63,797 nt of DNA from Bacteroidia bacterium (GTDB lineage: Bacteria; Bacteroidota; Bacteroidia; UKL13-3), in contig JACMQU010000051.1 in the NCBI GenBank assembly GCA_014376805.1, positions 1 through 63,797 of the forward strand, in the 5' to 3' direction. How positions within the stretch are numbered: position 1 is the stretch's first letter; every line of letters starts with the position of its first letter. Positions 16,861 through 26,289 of this stretch are shown here, piece after piece. The notes under the pieces were generated by a model, which saw nothing but the letters and a program-made list of their open reading frames with translations, did no database searches and was not told where the DNA came from. Position numbers and translations under genes: made by a program.

Positions 16861-18315
16861 ATGAAAATAAGAAATATAATTGCCCTGTTAGCCCTTCCGG
16901 TTTCTGCATGGGCACAAACAACAACTAATTTACCGGCCTTTACGGGCATTGAGTTAAATGCACCTTTTAAAGTTGCACTTGTGCATTCTACCGTTACTAA
17001 AGCAACGGCTGTTACAGGTGTTGAATTAATGGTGAAAAGAAATATTCTGCATATAGAGCAGGGTACTTCTGATGTGCATGAAGGCGATTCTGTAATAGTT
17101 TATTATACACAACTTAACAGGATGGAGATTAACGGGATTGGCGAAATTAGTATGGCCCAGGGTTCAACAATTAATGCAGATACTTTTAAGCTGGAATGTA
17201 ATGGAGCAGCTAAAACGAATTTAAACATGGAAGTTAAATTCCTGCGTTTGGAAGGCAACGGTGAATCTATAATAAAACTAGCAGGAAATGCAGATAAAGT
17301 AAAAGCAGCGTTAAGTGGAGTATCAAAATTATATGCAGCGGAACTAAAGACCCGCGATATGAATGTGGAAGGCTCAGGTGCATCTTACTTTGCGGTTTTT
17401 GCAAGTAACTCTTTACATGTGGATGCAACGAATGCAACTAAAGGTTCGTATGCGGGTAAACCAGTTATTAAGAATATAAATGTAAGCGGTGTTTCAAGTA
17501 TTGTAGATGCAAGTACAGGTGAGGAAATGAGCGATGGGAGGTCAGGTAACGGCGATACTACCCGGCTTACTATAGGTAAAATGAAAGTTATTATTATTGA
17601 TGAGGATAAAAAGCAGGATACTAAAGGTAAGAAGGAAGAGGCTGAAAATGGAAACAGCCCTAAAAAAATTAAACGCTATGATTTAAAGCATGTGTATGCC
17701 GGATTTGAAGTAGGGGTAAATAATTTTGCATCCTCTAATCTCCAGTTAAATGTTCCTGCTAATTATTCTTACCTGTCATGCAATACAGGCCGCTCATGGT
17801 TTTATGGATTAAATTTTATTGAGAAGGATGCGCAGATTATAAAAAATAAATTAGCCATTACTACCGGTTTTGGTATAGAGTTTCAGCATTTTGAATTTGC
17901 TTCAGACAAGGTATTACAGGCAAATATGCCGGGTGTAATTGCAGATTCGGGATTGGTTCAATATAGCAGAAACCGCTTATACAATTTTAACCTTAATGTA
18001 CCCTTACTTTTAAAATTTGCCCCCCGCAACAAAAAAGTCAGGAATGGTTTTCACCTAGCAGCAGGTTTAATTGGAACTTATAAAACTTATTCAAGTTTGA
18101 GCCTCGAAACAACTGCCAGAGGTTTTAAAGAAGAAACAAAAATAAAAGACGATTTTAATATTAACCCATTCAGAGTAGCTGCAACTATAAGAGTTGGATA
18201 TGGCTGGTTCAGGGCATTTGCCAGCTATAGCTTAACGCCTTATTTTAAACAAACAAACGGCAATCCGGATATAAGGGTTTTTGCAGCAGGAATTACCCTT
18301 GTCCCTTTTCAATAA
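16861..18315 (+). CDS. GIN-domain (DUF2807-like) protein with C-terminal outer-membrane barrel
   Basis: A 484-residue exported protein. The start at 16861 gives a clean signal peptide (M-K-I-R-N-I-I-A-L-L-A-L ... A-W-A-Q); an upstream in-frame start at 16771 overlaps the previous gene and would bury the signal. Residues ~20-225 form a repetitive beta-solenoid of the DUF2807/GIN type, with repeated short-strand patterns. A charged Lys/Glu linker (~235-280) leads to a ~200-residue barrel with alternating strands, ending in P-F-Q. It is the third gene of the ECF operon, 16 bp after the anti-sigma-like gene, and so a likely envelope effector or sensor of that regulon (inference). Confidence 0.78.
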   Translation: MKIRNIIALLALPVSAWAQTTTNLPAFTGIELNAPFKVALVHSTVTKATAVTGVELMVKRNILHIEQGTSDVHEGDSVIVYYTQLNRMEINGIGEISMAQGSTINADTFKLECNGAAKTNLNMEVKFLRLEGNGESIIKLAGNADKVKAALSGVSKLYAAELKTRDMNVEGSGASYFAVFASNSLHVDATNATKGSYAGKPVIKNINVSGVSSIVDASTGEEMSDGRSGNGDTTRLTIGKMKVIIIDEDKKQDTKGKKEEAENGNSPKKIKRYDLKHVYAGFEVGVNNFASSNLQLNVPANYSYLSCNTGRSWFYGLNFIEKDAQIIKNKLAITTGFGIEFQHFEFASDKVLQANMPGVIADSGLVQYSRNRLYNFNLNVPLLLKFAPRNKKVRNGFHLAAGLIGTYKTYSSLSLETTARGFKEETKIKDDFNINPFRVAATIRVGYGWFRAFASYSLTPYFKQTNGNPDIRVFAAGITLVPFQ

Positions 18316-18451
18316 AATTGGATCAGGATTTTAAAAACTTAGCTTAAATTGCAGAAAAATTTGAAATGCTAACCTGGTGTTTCTTTATGGCTGATCCGAT
18401 TGTTAATTTCGTAATCGCATAAATAATCAACCTGATTAATCTGTGAACCTT

Positions 18452-19534
18452 ATGAAAAAGACTTTACTTCTGGTAACTTTATTGGTTGGCCTGTTCATAA
18501 ATTGCTTTGCGCAAATAACCATCAACAGAACCGATATAGGAACTACCGGTGATTGGTTCTGCATGGCGTATGATACTACGCCGGTTTCTGCAAAGGCAGC
18601 TTTATTAAAACCGGGCGGATTAAATAAGACCTGGGATATTAGCGGTTGGATAAAACAGCAAAAAAAAGACACCACTTATTTTGCAGATGCAGCATCTTAT
18701 CCGGATAAACCTAATGAATGTAACCTGGTAATTTTAGCAAAGAACCAGACTCCTGCTTTTATGCTTATTTCTTCAGCTAACCTTAAACGAATTTATAAAC
18801 CGGGGGATATTATTTCTGCCGGAGGCCAGTTAAAGGAATTACAATTTCCTTCTGCCATGGGTGTAAATTTTAAAGATTCGCTAAAAAGTGTAATCACTAA
18901 TCTTGCTACTGCGGTGGGTTTCCCTTCAGATCCTGCTTATGATTCTGTAAAGATAAATTTTAGTGTTACCCGTAATGCAATAATTGATGGATGGGGCAAG
19001 CTCAGTTTATATGCAAATCAGTTTGATGTTATCCGCCAAAAAACGATGGAGCAGTTATTAATTGGTTTTACCTTCAGGAATAAAAATACAGGAACTTATA
19101 ATATTACGCTTGCAGGTGCTGATTTTAAAGAATTGAATACAATGTATGCCTGGTATGCTAATAATGGCGGTGATGCCTTATTAAGGGCTACAGAAGATAC
19201 AACAGGAAAGATTTCTAAGGTTGTTTTTATGCTGGCATCCAGTAAGGGATTAAGAACCTTTATAAATGAACCAAAAAAGGTTATTCTGTCTAAGCCATTT
19301 CCAAATCCTGCCTATGATATCCTTCAGATAGAATTTAATTCACTCCAAAATTGCCAAGCTGTTTTAAAAATGTCAGACATGCTTGGAAACGAGGTTTTGG
19401 TACCCATAATAATCAGTGTATCGGCAGGGTTTAATCTTCTGTCTGTTAATTTGAGCACTTTAAATTCGGGTTTGTATTTTTATACCATTACAGGCAACGG
19501 TTTTCTTTCATCAAACAGGTTTATGGTAAGATAG
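18452..19534 (+). CDS. T9SS-secreted protein of unknown function
   Basis: A 360-residue protein. ATG at 18452 is chosen over an in-frame GTG 9 bp upstream because it gives the signal peptide directly (K-K-T-L-L-L-V-T-L-L-V-G-L-F-I ... F-A-Q). The middle 260 residues show no domain I recognise. The last ~75 residues, beginning with K-P-F-P-N-P-A-Y-D, are a type A T9SS sorting domain (S-G-L-Y-F-Y-T-I near the end). It converges with the T9SS gene at 19700, and they share the terminator at 19645. Confidence 0.85.
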   Translation: MKKTLLLVTLLVGLFINCFAQITINRTDIGTTGDWFCMAYDTTPVSAKAALLKPGGLNKTWDISGWIKQQKKDTTYFADAASYPDKPNECNLVILAKNQTPAFMLISSANLKRIYKPGDIISAGGQLKELQFPSAMGVNFKDSLKSVITNLATAVGFPSDPAYDSVKINFSVTRNAIIDGWGKLSLYANQFDVIRQKTMEQLLIGFTFRNKNTGTYNITLAGADFKELNTMYAWYANNGGDALLRATEDTTGKISKVVFMLASSKGLRTFINEPKKVILSKPFPNPAYDILQIEFNSLQNCQAVLKMSDMLGNEVLVPIIISVSAGFNLLSVNLSTLNSGLYFYTITGNGFLSSNRFMVR

Positions 19535-19644
19535 CCGATCATTGCAGAGATGCAATTAATCGCATCTCAACAGGGAATTGGGGCATACATATTTGATTTG
19601 ATAAGGATGGTTTACCACAAACTTTTAATTCGCTGTAAAATTTC

Positions 19645-19689
19645 AAAAAAAAGGCCCGGCTAACAATTGTTAACCGGGCCTTTTTTTTT
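19645..19689. terminator. Bidirectional intrinsic terminator
   Basis: AAGGCCCGG (19651-19659) pairs with CCGGGCCTT (19674-19682); the loop contains the palindrome TAACAATTGTTA. A-tract before and T-tract after the stem let it stop transcripts from both convergent T9SS genes. Confidence 0.92.
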
Positions 19690-19699
19690 GATATAGAAT

Positions 19700-21085
19700 T
19701 TATTCTGCTATAATTAATTTTTGAGTATGAGTAGTATTACCTGCGGTGATGCTAATCATATAAATACCAGCGTTAAGTTCACTTAATTCAATAGGAAACT
19801 CATAAGAACCTGTGTTAACTTTACCTAAATCTAAAGATTTAACGGATTGACCAATTAAATTTGTAATTGATATTTTAACTTCTGTGTTTGATTTTAAACC
19901 AAATGCTATAGTTGTAGTTTTATTAGCAGGATTAGGGAAAATAGAAGTGATTTTTAAAACCCCATCATTTTCAGTCATACCTGCCGGTATACCCGCCGGA
20001 TCAACTTGTAAATGGAAAAAAGTGTTCAGGTAAATTTCGCTTGTAAAAGCTGAGGTAGCTATATGACCTTCCCAACCGTTGGTTGGCGCATAAGAAGCAC
20101 CAGAAGTTACAAGCTGAGAAGTATTACGACCTTTATAATCGTTAAATTTCATGGAAGAACTATTGTAACCAAAACCAAAATAATTAGTTCGTCTGGAATT
20201 AGCCGGAAGTGTGTTTGGAGCTAACGCATAATTAAATATAGCAGTATCGCCATTAAGAACAGGCAAAATACCACTCTTAAATACTATAGAATAACCGGTT
20301 AAATTATCTCTTGTTGATCCGTTTGGATTTGCAACAATATTCATACCTGCAGGAGCTGGCCAGGTAGCAATCTTACTTTGCCAGCCATTCTCAAAACCTC
20401 CGTTTGAATTACTCACGCGGGTTGTATCAAATAAGCCGTTGTTACCGGAAGCTAATAGGATGGTATCCATTTTAAAGAATCCACTTTGAATACGTTTGGA
20501 ATAATTCCATTTTTGATCAAGCGCAGCATAATTTATCTTAGATAAAGGAAAAGTACTTTGCTGAATCTGGCTGCCTTTAAAATAGGCAATGAAAAGCGTG
20601 TCTACAACGCCAATCTTACCAGCTCCATTATTAATTGAATCTGCCAAACGAACGTATAAATAGTTTAAGGCTATAGAATCAATAATATAGCTGTTAAATA
20701 CAGAAAGATAATTGTTTGGATCAGGCTGATCGGTAGATAATTGAATTAGCTCATCTTTAGGGTCAAAAATATGGCCTACACCCACATAATAACCATGGGT
20801 AAGCTTGCCATCCGCATCTATTCTTTTAGAAATTGTATCATGCAATAAAAAGGCAACGAAATTCTGAAGATTTCCACCAACCGGGCTCCCCTTAAAAAGG
20901 TTTGTAATTGAATACCATTCCTGTGTAAATTTGCCTGCTTTTCCCAATGTTTTAGTATTAAGGGGTTTAGACACGGTATTTTCAGCTTTAATAAAAGGCT
21001 TTAATTCTATTTTAACCGGCGATTGAGCGAATACGAAAGACCCCAGTAAACAAGCTGTAGTAAAACTTAATAAAATTTTTTTCAT
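19700..21085 (-). CDS. T9SS-secreted protein of unknown function
   Basis: A 461-residue protein. The ATG at 21085 yields a signal peptide (M-K-K-I-L-L-S-F-T-T-A-C-L-L ... V-F-A-Q); a longer in-frame start at 21151 would add a second unrelated hydrophobic stretch. The central part carries no catalytic motif that I recognise; it is rich in Asn/Gly/Ser and aromatic residues, as in beta-sandwich carbohydrate- or surface-binding proteins. The last ~80 residues, from I-F-P-N-P-A-N-K, form a T9SS type A sorting domain ending in Q-K-L-I-I-A-E. It is convergent with the gene at 18452. Confidence 0.85.
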   Translation of the reverse strand: MKKILLSFTTACLLGSFVFAQSPVKIELKPFIKAENTVSKPLNTKTLGKAGKFTQEWYSITNLFKGSPVGGNLQNFVAFLLHDTISKRIDADGKLTHGYYVGVGHIFDPKDELIQLSTDQPDPNNYLSVFNSYIIDSIALNYLYVRLADSINNGAGKIGVVDTLFIAYFKGSQIQQSTFPLSKINYAALDQKWNYSKRIQSGFFKMDTILLASGNNGLFDTTRVSNSNGGFENGWQSKIATWPAPAGMNIVANPNGSTRDNLTGYSIVFKSGILPVLNGDTAIFNYALAPNTLPANSRRTNYFGFGYNSSSMKFNDYKGRNTSQLVTSGASYAPTNGWEGHIATSAFTSEIYLNTFFHLQVDPAGIPAGMTENDGVLKITSIFPNPANKTTTIAFGLKSNTEVKISITNLIGQSVKSLDLGKVNTGSYEFPIELSELNAGIYMISITAGNTTHTQKLIIAE

Positions 21086-21177
21086 ATATTGTGTTTTGAA
21101 ATATTTAGAAAGCAAATATAAATAAAATATTATATTTTTTATTATGGACAAATCTTTGTTTTATTGGCTTGCATTGC

Positions 21178-23136
21178 TTAGTTATCAATCCATTTACCGT
21201 CTTCTCTAATTAAATTTATCAATACATCCACAGCGTGATCTGAATTAACTGATTTTTTTACCACTTCTTTACCTTTATACAAAGTAATTTTACCTGGCCC
21301 TGACCCAACATAACCATAATCGGCATCTGCCATTTCTCCCGGACCATTAACTATGCAACCCATAATGGCAATTTTAATTCCTTTTAAATGATCTGTACGT
21401 TTACGGATCATTGCGGTAGTTTCCTGCAAATCAAACAAGGTGCGACCACAACTGGGGCAGCTAATATATTCGGTTTTACTAATGCGGGTTCTGGCAGCCT
21501 GCAAAATGCCAAAAGCAATTTCATTTACACGGGCTGAAGATCCGGTTTTAAAAAATAAACCATCTCCAAATCCGTCAATAAATAAACTACCCGTATCAGT
21601 GCTGCTATTAAGCATAAGTAAATCCAGAGATTCTTGTGGGTTTTTATCGTTAAATTCGTAATCAACACAAAGTGCAACAGGCATTTTTAAATTCTTTTGC
21701 ATCAACCCTAAAAATGCATTGCGCAAATCTGGCATTTTTGCCTCATTGGTGCTTTCCAGCAACAATACCACTTTATCTGTTGAACCTATTATGGTAAGCA
21801 GATTTTCGTTTAACAGATCCTTTGTGTTTAATTGTATAAAATTTAAGGTTTGGGAGAACACTTTTGCCACAAGCAAATCTTCGGCGTTAAACAAGGGAAA
21901 AGCATTTGATTTATCGTTAATCATTTGCCATACTTTATGGTTATAAATAGCTTTCAGGCCCATGGGTAACATAAACGGTGCTGCCTGGTTACCGAGGTAA
22001 ACATAGTCTGCACCCATTTCTGTCATACTCCATTTATCATTTAACAGATCATAAACATAACCTATTTTGCTCAATTGTTCCGGAAGCAGTTTTGAATCGC
22101 TAAAATTGGCAATTACCCGGGGTACCTGCTGGCCACCAAAATTGTAAACTTCGGTAGTTTGGCGCTTTTGATATTTATAAAAGCGGGAGACATCGGTTTT
22201 CTCTTCAGAAAAGCCTGGAAGTAAATGGATTTTAGCATGCTGTGCCCGGTTCTTATATCTGTTTACAAGGTTTTTGGCAACAGGTACTTCAAATTCCGGA
22301 TCTTCTGTTAAGGAAACCCTGATGGTATCACCTATACCATCTTCGAGCAAGGCACCAATGCCTAAAGCAGATTTAATGCGGCCATCGTCGCCGTCTCCTG
22401 CTTCTGTAACGCCCAAATGTAACGGATAAAACATTTTATTCTGGTTCATGGTTTGAACCAGAAGCCGGTATGCCTGAACCATTATCTGAGGGTTGCTCGC
22501 CTTCATAGAAAGTACAATATTCTGATAGCCTTCCCCTTCGGCTATTCTTAAAAATTCCATTGCACTTTCCACCATCCCCAAAGGAGTATCGCCATACCTA
22601 CTTAAGATGCGGTCGCTGAGGCTTCCGTGATTGGTGCCAATGCGCATAGCGGTTCCGTATTCCTTACATATATTAACCAGCGGAATAAATTTTTCGCGGA
22701 TACGATCCACCTCAGCCTGGTAGGCATCATTTGTATATTCATACACCTGAAATTTTTTTCTGTCGGCATAATTACCCGGGTTAATCCTCACTTTTTCAAC
22801 TATCCGTGCTGCAAGTTCGGCAGCGTTAGGAGTAAAGTGGATATCGGCTACTAAGGGCACTTTTATTCCTTTATCGGATAATGCTTTTTTTATATTGGCC
22901 AGGTTTTGCGATTCCTTCATACTTGGGGCCGTTAAGCGCACTAACTCGCAACCGGCATCCACCATTCTGATGATTTGTTCAACAGATTTTTTAGTGTCCA
23001 TGGTATCGGTAGTGGTCATGCTTTGAATGCGGATAGGAAAATCTCCTCCCATAGCCAGATCACCAACGTTAACAGTTATGGTTTTTCTGCGCTTATACCG
23101 GATCAGGCTTTCAACAAAAAGTGGTGTGGCTGGCAT
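21178..23136 (-). CDS. ispG: 4-hydroxy-3-methylbut-2-enyl-diphosphate synthase (long form)
   Basis: A 652-residue IspG/GcpE, the iron-sulfur enzyme of the MEP isoprenoid pathway that reduces the cyclic diphosphate MEcPP to HMBPP. The N-terminal TIM barrel carries I-R-I-Q-S-M-T-T-T-D-T near residues 31-41. The C-terminal part has the cluster cysteines in C-P-S-C-G-R-T (~557-560) and G-C-I-V-N-G-P-G-E (~592). The protein is about 280 residues longer than the E. coli-type enzyme because of an inserted domain in the middle (~300-540), the three-domain form known from Bacteroidota, plants and Chlamydia. All three cluster cysteines are present. The presence of IspG indicates the MEP rather than the mevalonate route. 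Confidence 0.97.
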   Translation of the reverse strand: MPATPLFVESLIRYKRRKTITVNVGDLAMGGDFPIRIQSMTTTDTMDTKKSVEQIIRMVDAGCELVRLTAPSMKESQNLANIKKALSDKGIKVPLVADIHFTPNAAELAARIVEKVRINPGNYADRKKFQVYEYTNDAYQAEVDRIREKFIPLVNICKEYGTAMRIGTNHGSLSDRILSRYGDTPLGMVESAMEFLRIAEGEGYQNIVLSMKASNPQIMVQAYRLLVQTMNQNKMFYPLHLGVTEAGDGDDGRIKSALGIGALLEDGIGDTIRVSLTEDPEFEVPVAKNLVNRYKNRAQHAKIHLLPGFSEEKTDVSRFYKYQKRQTTEVYNFGGQQVPRVIANFSDSKLLPEQLSKIGYVYDLLNDKWSMTEMGADYVYLGNQAAPFMLPMGLKAIYNHKVWQMINDKSNAFPLFNAEDLLVAKVFSQTLNFIQLNTKDLLNENLLTIIGSTDKVVLLLESTNEAKMPDLRNAFLGLMQKNLKMPVALCVDYEFNDKNPQESLDLLMLNSSTDTGSLFIDGFGDGLFFKTGSSARVNEIAFGILQAARTRISKTEYISCPSCGRTLFDLQETTAMIRKRTDHLKGIKIAIMGCIVNGPGEMADADYGYVGSGPGKITLYKGKEVVKKSVNSDHAVDVLINLIREDGKWIDN

Positions 23137-23141
23137 GAATT

Positions 23142-23195
23142 TGATTTACGATTTTTAAAATACAATTTACGCTATACTATTTTTGATTTACGATT
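23142..23195. repeat. Short repeat TGATTTACGATT, two copies
   Basis: The 12-mer tgatttacgatt occurs at 23142-23153 and 23184-23195 in the gap between ispG and the SDR gene, in AT-rich low-complexity sequence. Probably slippage-derived; no function visible. Confidence 0.5.
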
Positions 23196-23245
23196 GACAA
23201 TGGAGCGAATTTCAAATTTATTGAATTACAATTTTTAATTTTTTC

Positions 23246-23953
23246 TCATATGTCACCTTCTGTTGGTCTTATTAATATTTCTTCAACGTTTGAACTGTCT
23301 GAAAGATCAAATGCAGCCCATACTAATTTAGCAATATCATCAGCGGGTATAAAGCGATCTTCCGGCAAACTGGTTCCTGCCCAGCTATTGGTAAGGGTTG
23401 CACCGGGTAAGAGTGCTGTAACTTTAATGTTTTTATTTTTCAGCTCTTCCCGTAATACCTGGTTCAATCCCATCATGGCATATTTACTAATGCAGTAAGA
23501 ACCTCCATTGGTGTATGGAGTAATACTTGCGGTTGAACAAATATTAAAAATATGACCTTTTTTATTTTTCTGCATTACAGGTAATACAGCACGTGTAAGG
23601 TGATAAGTACTACTTACATTAACCTGCATTAATTTCTCAAAAACACCCTCTGCTTCATTTTCAATTGTTCCCGGAATAAATTCTCCGGCATTGTTTACCA
23701 ATACCTCTATTGTACCAAATTCTCTGATTACCTCTGAAGCAAATATTTTCAACAGCTCTTTTTCAGCTACATCACACACCCTGAAAAAAAATTTCTGTGT
23801 TAAATAAGTTGTGGAAAGTTCGTTTAGTAATGCGCTCAGCTCTTTGCTATTTCTGGCACACCCTGCTACATTAAAACCATGTGAAGCAAATTTTTTTACT
23901 ATTGATAAGCCGATACCTTTTGTGCATCCGCTTACTAAAATTGTTTTTAACAT
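23246..23953 (-). CDS. Short-chain dehydrogenase/reductase
   Basis: A 235-residue classical SDR: NAD(P)-binding G-C-T-K-G-I-G at 9-15, N-N-A-G near residue 90, an active-site Ser about 13 residues before the catalytic Y-C-I-S-K, and a proline/glycine motif (L-L-P-G-A) after it. Arg38 (C-A-R-N) after strand 2 suggests NADP preference. The substrate cannot be read; the nearest relatives by general appearance are 3-oxoacyl-ACP-reductase-like and other small-alcohol SDRs. It lies 109 bp upstream of ispG on the same strand, with no clear operon link. Confidence 0.9.
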   Translation of the reverse strand: MLKTILVSGCTKGIGLSIVKKFASHGFNVAGCARNSKELSALLNELSTTYLTQKFFFRVCDVAEKELLKIFASEVIREFGTIEVLVNNAGEFIPGTIENEAEGVFEKLMQVNVSSTYHLTRAVLPVMQKNKKGHIFNICSTASITPYTNGGSYCISKYAMMGLNQVLREELKNKNIKVTALLPGATLTNSWAGTSLPEDRFIPADDIAKLVWAAFDLSDSSNVEEILIRPTEGDI

Positions 23954-24676
23954 ATTTAATACGGTTCAAACAAAACCTGCACGAAAATATTTTATTATAC
24001 TGAATGTTTGTGAAAAATTATAGATATCAAATTAAATCAAGCACATAATAATTGCACCGGGTAATATTTTGCATCGTAACTGTGCCTTGTATATAAAGTT
24101 GATTTTAATTTGTTTTAATGGTACAAACATTTAGATTTTGTGAAACCATTACCCATTTTATGAAAACAAAAAATTAAATATTTGCTGTTACCCATTTATT
24201 TGAATTTGGCTGTATAAATGATCCAAATCCATATGCAGGTAAGTAAATTATATATGCTGATAATCAACTTACTAGTATTTATATAATAATAGTAGGTACA
24301 ACTTACTCAGAAAGTATGAATGCTTAAAATTTACGGTGGTTAGCAACTATCTTTTAGAAAGCGGCTTTCAATTTGAAACACCTTGGTATATGAGAACTTA
24401 ATGACTTTTAACAATAGGTATATCCTGTTAAAAACCTTAAAAATGGCGTTGTTATTAAAGGGCTTGAACTGGGAAGTCTTTAATTGAGAAATTATGATTT
24501 CATAAGCACTAAATAGCTTTCCATTAAAGTCTTTCACATCCCGGTTTTTAATAATAATACAATGGTAAATTATAATTCATTTTACTGCCTGAGCCTTGTT
24601 TTTATTATTTCAACTTTTCATTTTAAATTAAGTCTTTATATTTACCCTCTTTTTCAGGATTTAATTTTTTTATTAA
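23954..24676. other. 723-bp AT-rich intergenic region
   Basis: This is the upstream side of both the SDR gene and mlaE-like gene. I see no convincing gene. A 65-codon frame on the minus strand (24340-24537) has no ribosome site, family pattern or neighbour support. The word caacttact occurs twice near 24267 and 24299. Promoters for both divergent genes presumably lie here but no clear box stands out. Confidence 0.5.
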
Positions 24677-25420
24677 ATGAAATACTTAGCGCAATTCGGG
24701 GCTTATTTACTTTTTCTCCGGGCATGTTTCAGAATGCCCGACAAATGGTTAATGTTCAGGGAATCGTTTTTAAGAGAGCTTTATAAGATGGGAAATGATT
24801 CATTCCTTATTGTCTCTATTATTTCTATTTTTATAGGGGCAGTGGGAGTTATTCAGATAGGTTATCAGCTTATAGGCAGTCTGGTTCCCATGTACGTATT
24901 GGGTCGTATTGTGCGTGATTCTAATATACTTGAATTTTCTCCAACTGTTACTGCGTTGGTTATGGCCGGCAAGATTGGTTCAAACATTGCATCTGAAATT
25001 GGTACGATGAAAGTAAGTGAACAGGTAGATGCACTGGAAATAATGGGGGTTAATGCTGCTAGTTATGTTGCTTTGCCCAAGATTCTGGCATCTTTGTTTG
25101 CGATACCGGCACTTGTAACTTACAGCATGTTTTTATCAAACTTTGGCGGTGCACTTTCCTGCGAACTTTCGGGTATGATTTCTGTAGATGCTTATGTACA
25201 AGGTCTGCGGATGGATTTTGATAGTTTCTCGATAACATTTGCATTAACCAAAGCATTTGTATTTGCTTTTCTGATCACTACTATTTCTGCTTACCATGGC
25301 TATAAAACAGAAGGCGGTGCGCTTGAGGTTGGCTCAGCCAGTACCCGCGCTGTTGTACAAAGTTGTATAGCCATTATCTTTTTTGATTATATTTTAACTC
25401 AAATCATGTTATACAAATGA
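24677..25420 (+). CDS. MlaE/YrbE-type ABC transporter permease
   Basis: A 247-residue inner-membrane permease with 5-6 hydrophobic helices and the family core G-K-I-G-S-N-I-A-S-E-I-G-T-M and E-Q-V-D-A-L-E-I-M-G. In the Mla system MlaE and MlaF form an inner-membrane complex that moves phospholipids between membranes, with the MCE-domain protein MlaD. The stop overlaps the start of the ATPase gene by 4 bp. No MlaD/MCE gene follows within the window, so it must be elsewhere or the pair serves another lipid route. Confidence 0.92.
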   Translation: MKYLAQFGAYLLFLRACFRMPDKWLMFRESFLRELYKMGNDSFLIVSIISIFIGAVGVIQIGYQLIGSLVPMYVLGRIVRDSNILEFSPTVTALVMAGKIGSNIASEIGTMKVSEQVDALEIMGVNAASYVALPKILASLFAIPALVTYSMFLSNFGGALSCELSGMISVDAYVQGLRMDFDSFSITFALTKAFVFAFLITTISAYHGYKTEGGALEVGSASTRAVVQSCIAIIFFDYILTQIMLYK

Positions 25421-26145
25421 TAGTGTTGGCTGATATTACCAAAACGTTTGAAGGACGTGAAGTGTTAAAAAATGTAAGTGCAACTTTTGAAAAGGGGAAA
25501 TGCAGTTTTGTAATTGGCGCAAGCGGCAGTGGAAAAAGTGTGTTGATGAAGTGCATGGTTGGGCTAATTGAACCAACAAGTGGTAGTATAATTTTTGATG
25601 AACGCGATTTTTTACGTCTTGATTATTACCAGCGCAAAGAAGTAAGGCAAGAGATCGGAATGCTTTTTCAGGGATCAGCTTTATTTGATTCGCTTAGTGT
25701 GGAAGACAATGTTGCTTTTCCATTAAGAATGTTTACGAATATGAATAAAAAGCAAGTACTGGATAGGGTAAATTTTTGTTTGCAAAGGGTAAAATTAGAA
25801 AATGTAAATAGGTTGTTCCCTTCTAATATAAGTGGTGGTATGAAAAAGAGGGTAGGCATTGCCAGAGCTATTGCTTTAAACCCAAAATATCTTTTTTGCG
25901 ATGAACCTAACAGTGGACTTGATCCAGTTACTTCGCGTATTATTGATGACCTTATAGTTGAAATTACACAGGAGTATGATATTACCACAATTATTAATTC
26001 GCATGATATAAAAAGTGTTTTTGATATGGGTGATCATATTGTATTTATTTACCAGGGCAAAAGCTTATGGGAAGGTGATAAGGACCAGATAAGAAGTTCT
26101 GATAATAAAGAGTTAAGGACTTTTATAAAAGCGAGTGAATTTTAA
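25417..26145 (+). CDS. MlaF-type ABC transporter ATP-binding protein
   Basis: A 242-residue ATPase with Walker A G-A-S-G-S-G-K-S at 34-41, Q-loop F-Q-G near 84, signature N-I-S-G-G-M-K-K-R near 133-141, Walker B L-F-C-D-E-P-N-S-G-L-D-P and switch His in N-S-H-D-I-K. All ATPase residues are present. Asn in place of Thr after D-E-P and the G-G-M-K-K-R signature are typical of the Mla/Ttg2A branch. ATG overlaps the permease stop by 4 bp, a coupled pair. Confidence 0.94.
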   Translation: MIVLADITKTFEGREVLKNVSATFEKGKCSFVIGASGSGKSVLMKCMVGLIEPTSGSIIFDERDFLRLDYYQRKEVRQEIGMLFQGSALFDSLSVEDNVAFPLRMFTNMNKKQVLDRVNFCLQRVKLENVNRLFPSNISGGMKKRVGIARAIALNPKYLFCDEPNSGLDPVTSRIIDDLIVEITQEYDITTIINSHDIKSVFDMGDHIVFIYQGKSLWEGDKDQIRSSDNKELRTFIKASEF

Positions 26146-26289
26146 TAGTATAAAAGAAGTGCCTAAAATTAATGAACTAGGATAGGAAGCAGAGGAGCTG
26201 TATTCATAGGATCAGAAGGGATTGACTGAATATTTAAGTTGTTAGTAATTGCCAATAACATATTTCTATAAAACATAAATCTTTACTAT

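Noticed and set aside
24340..24537. 65-codon minus-strand frame upstream of the mlaE-like gene
   Set aside because: No ribosome site, no recognisable fold and isolated in a long AT-rich gap; cannot be supported.
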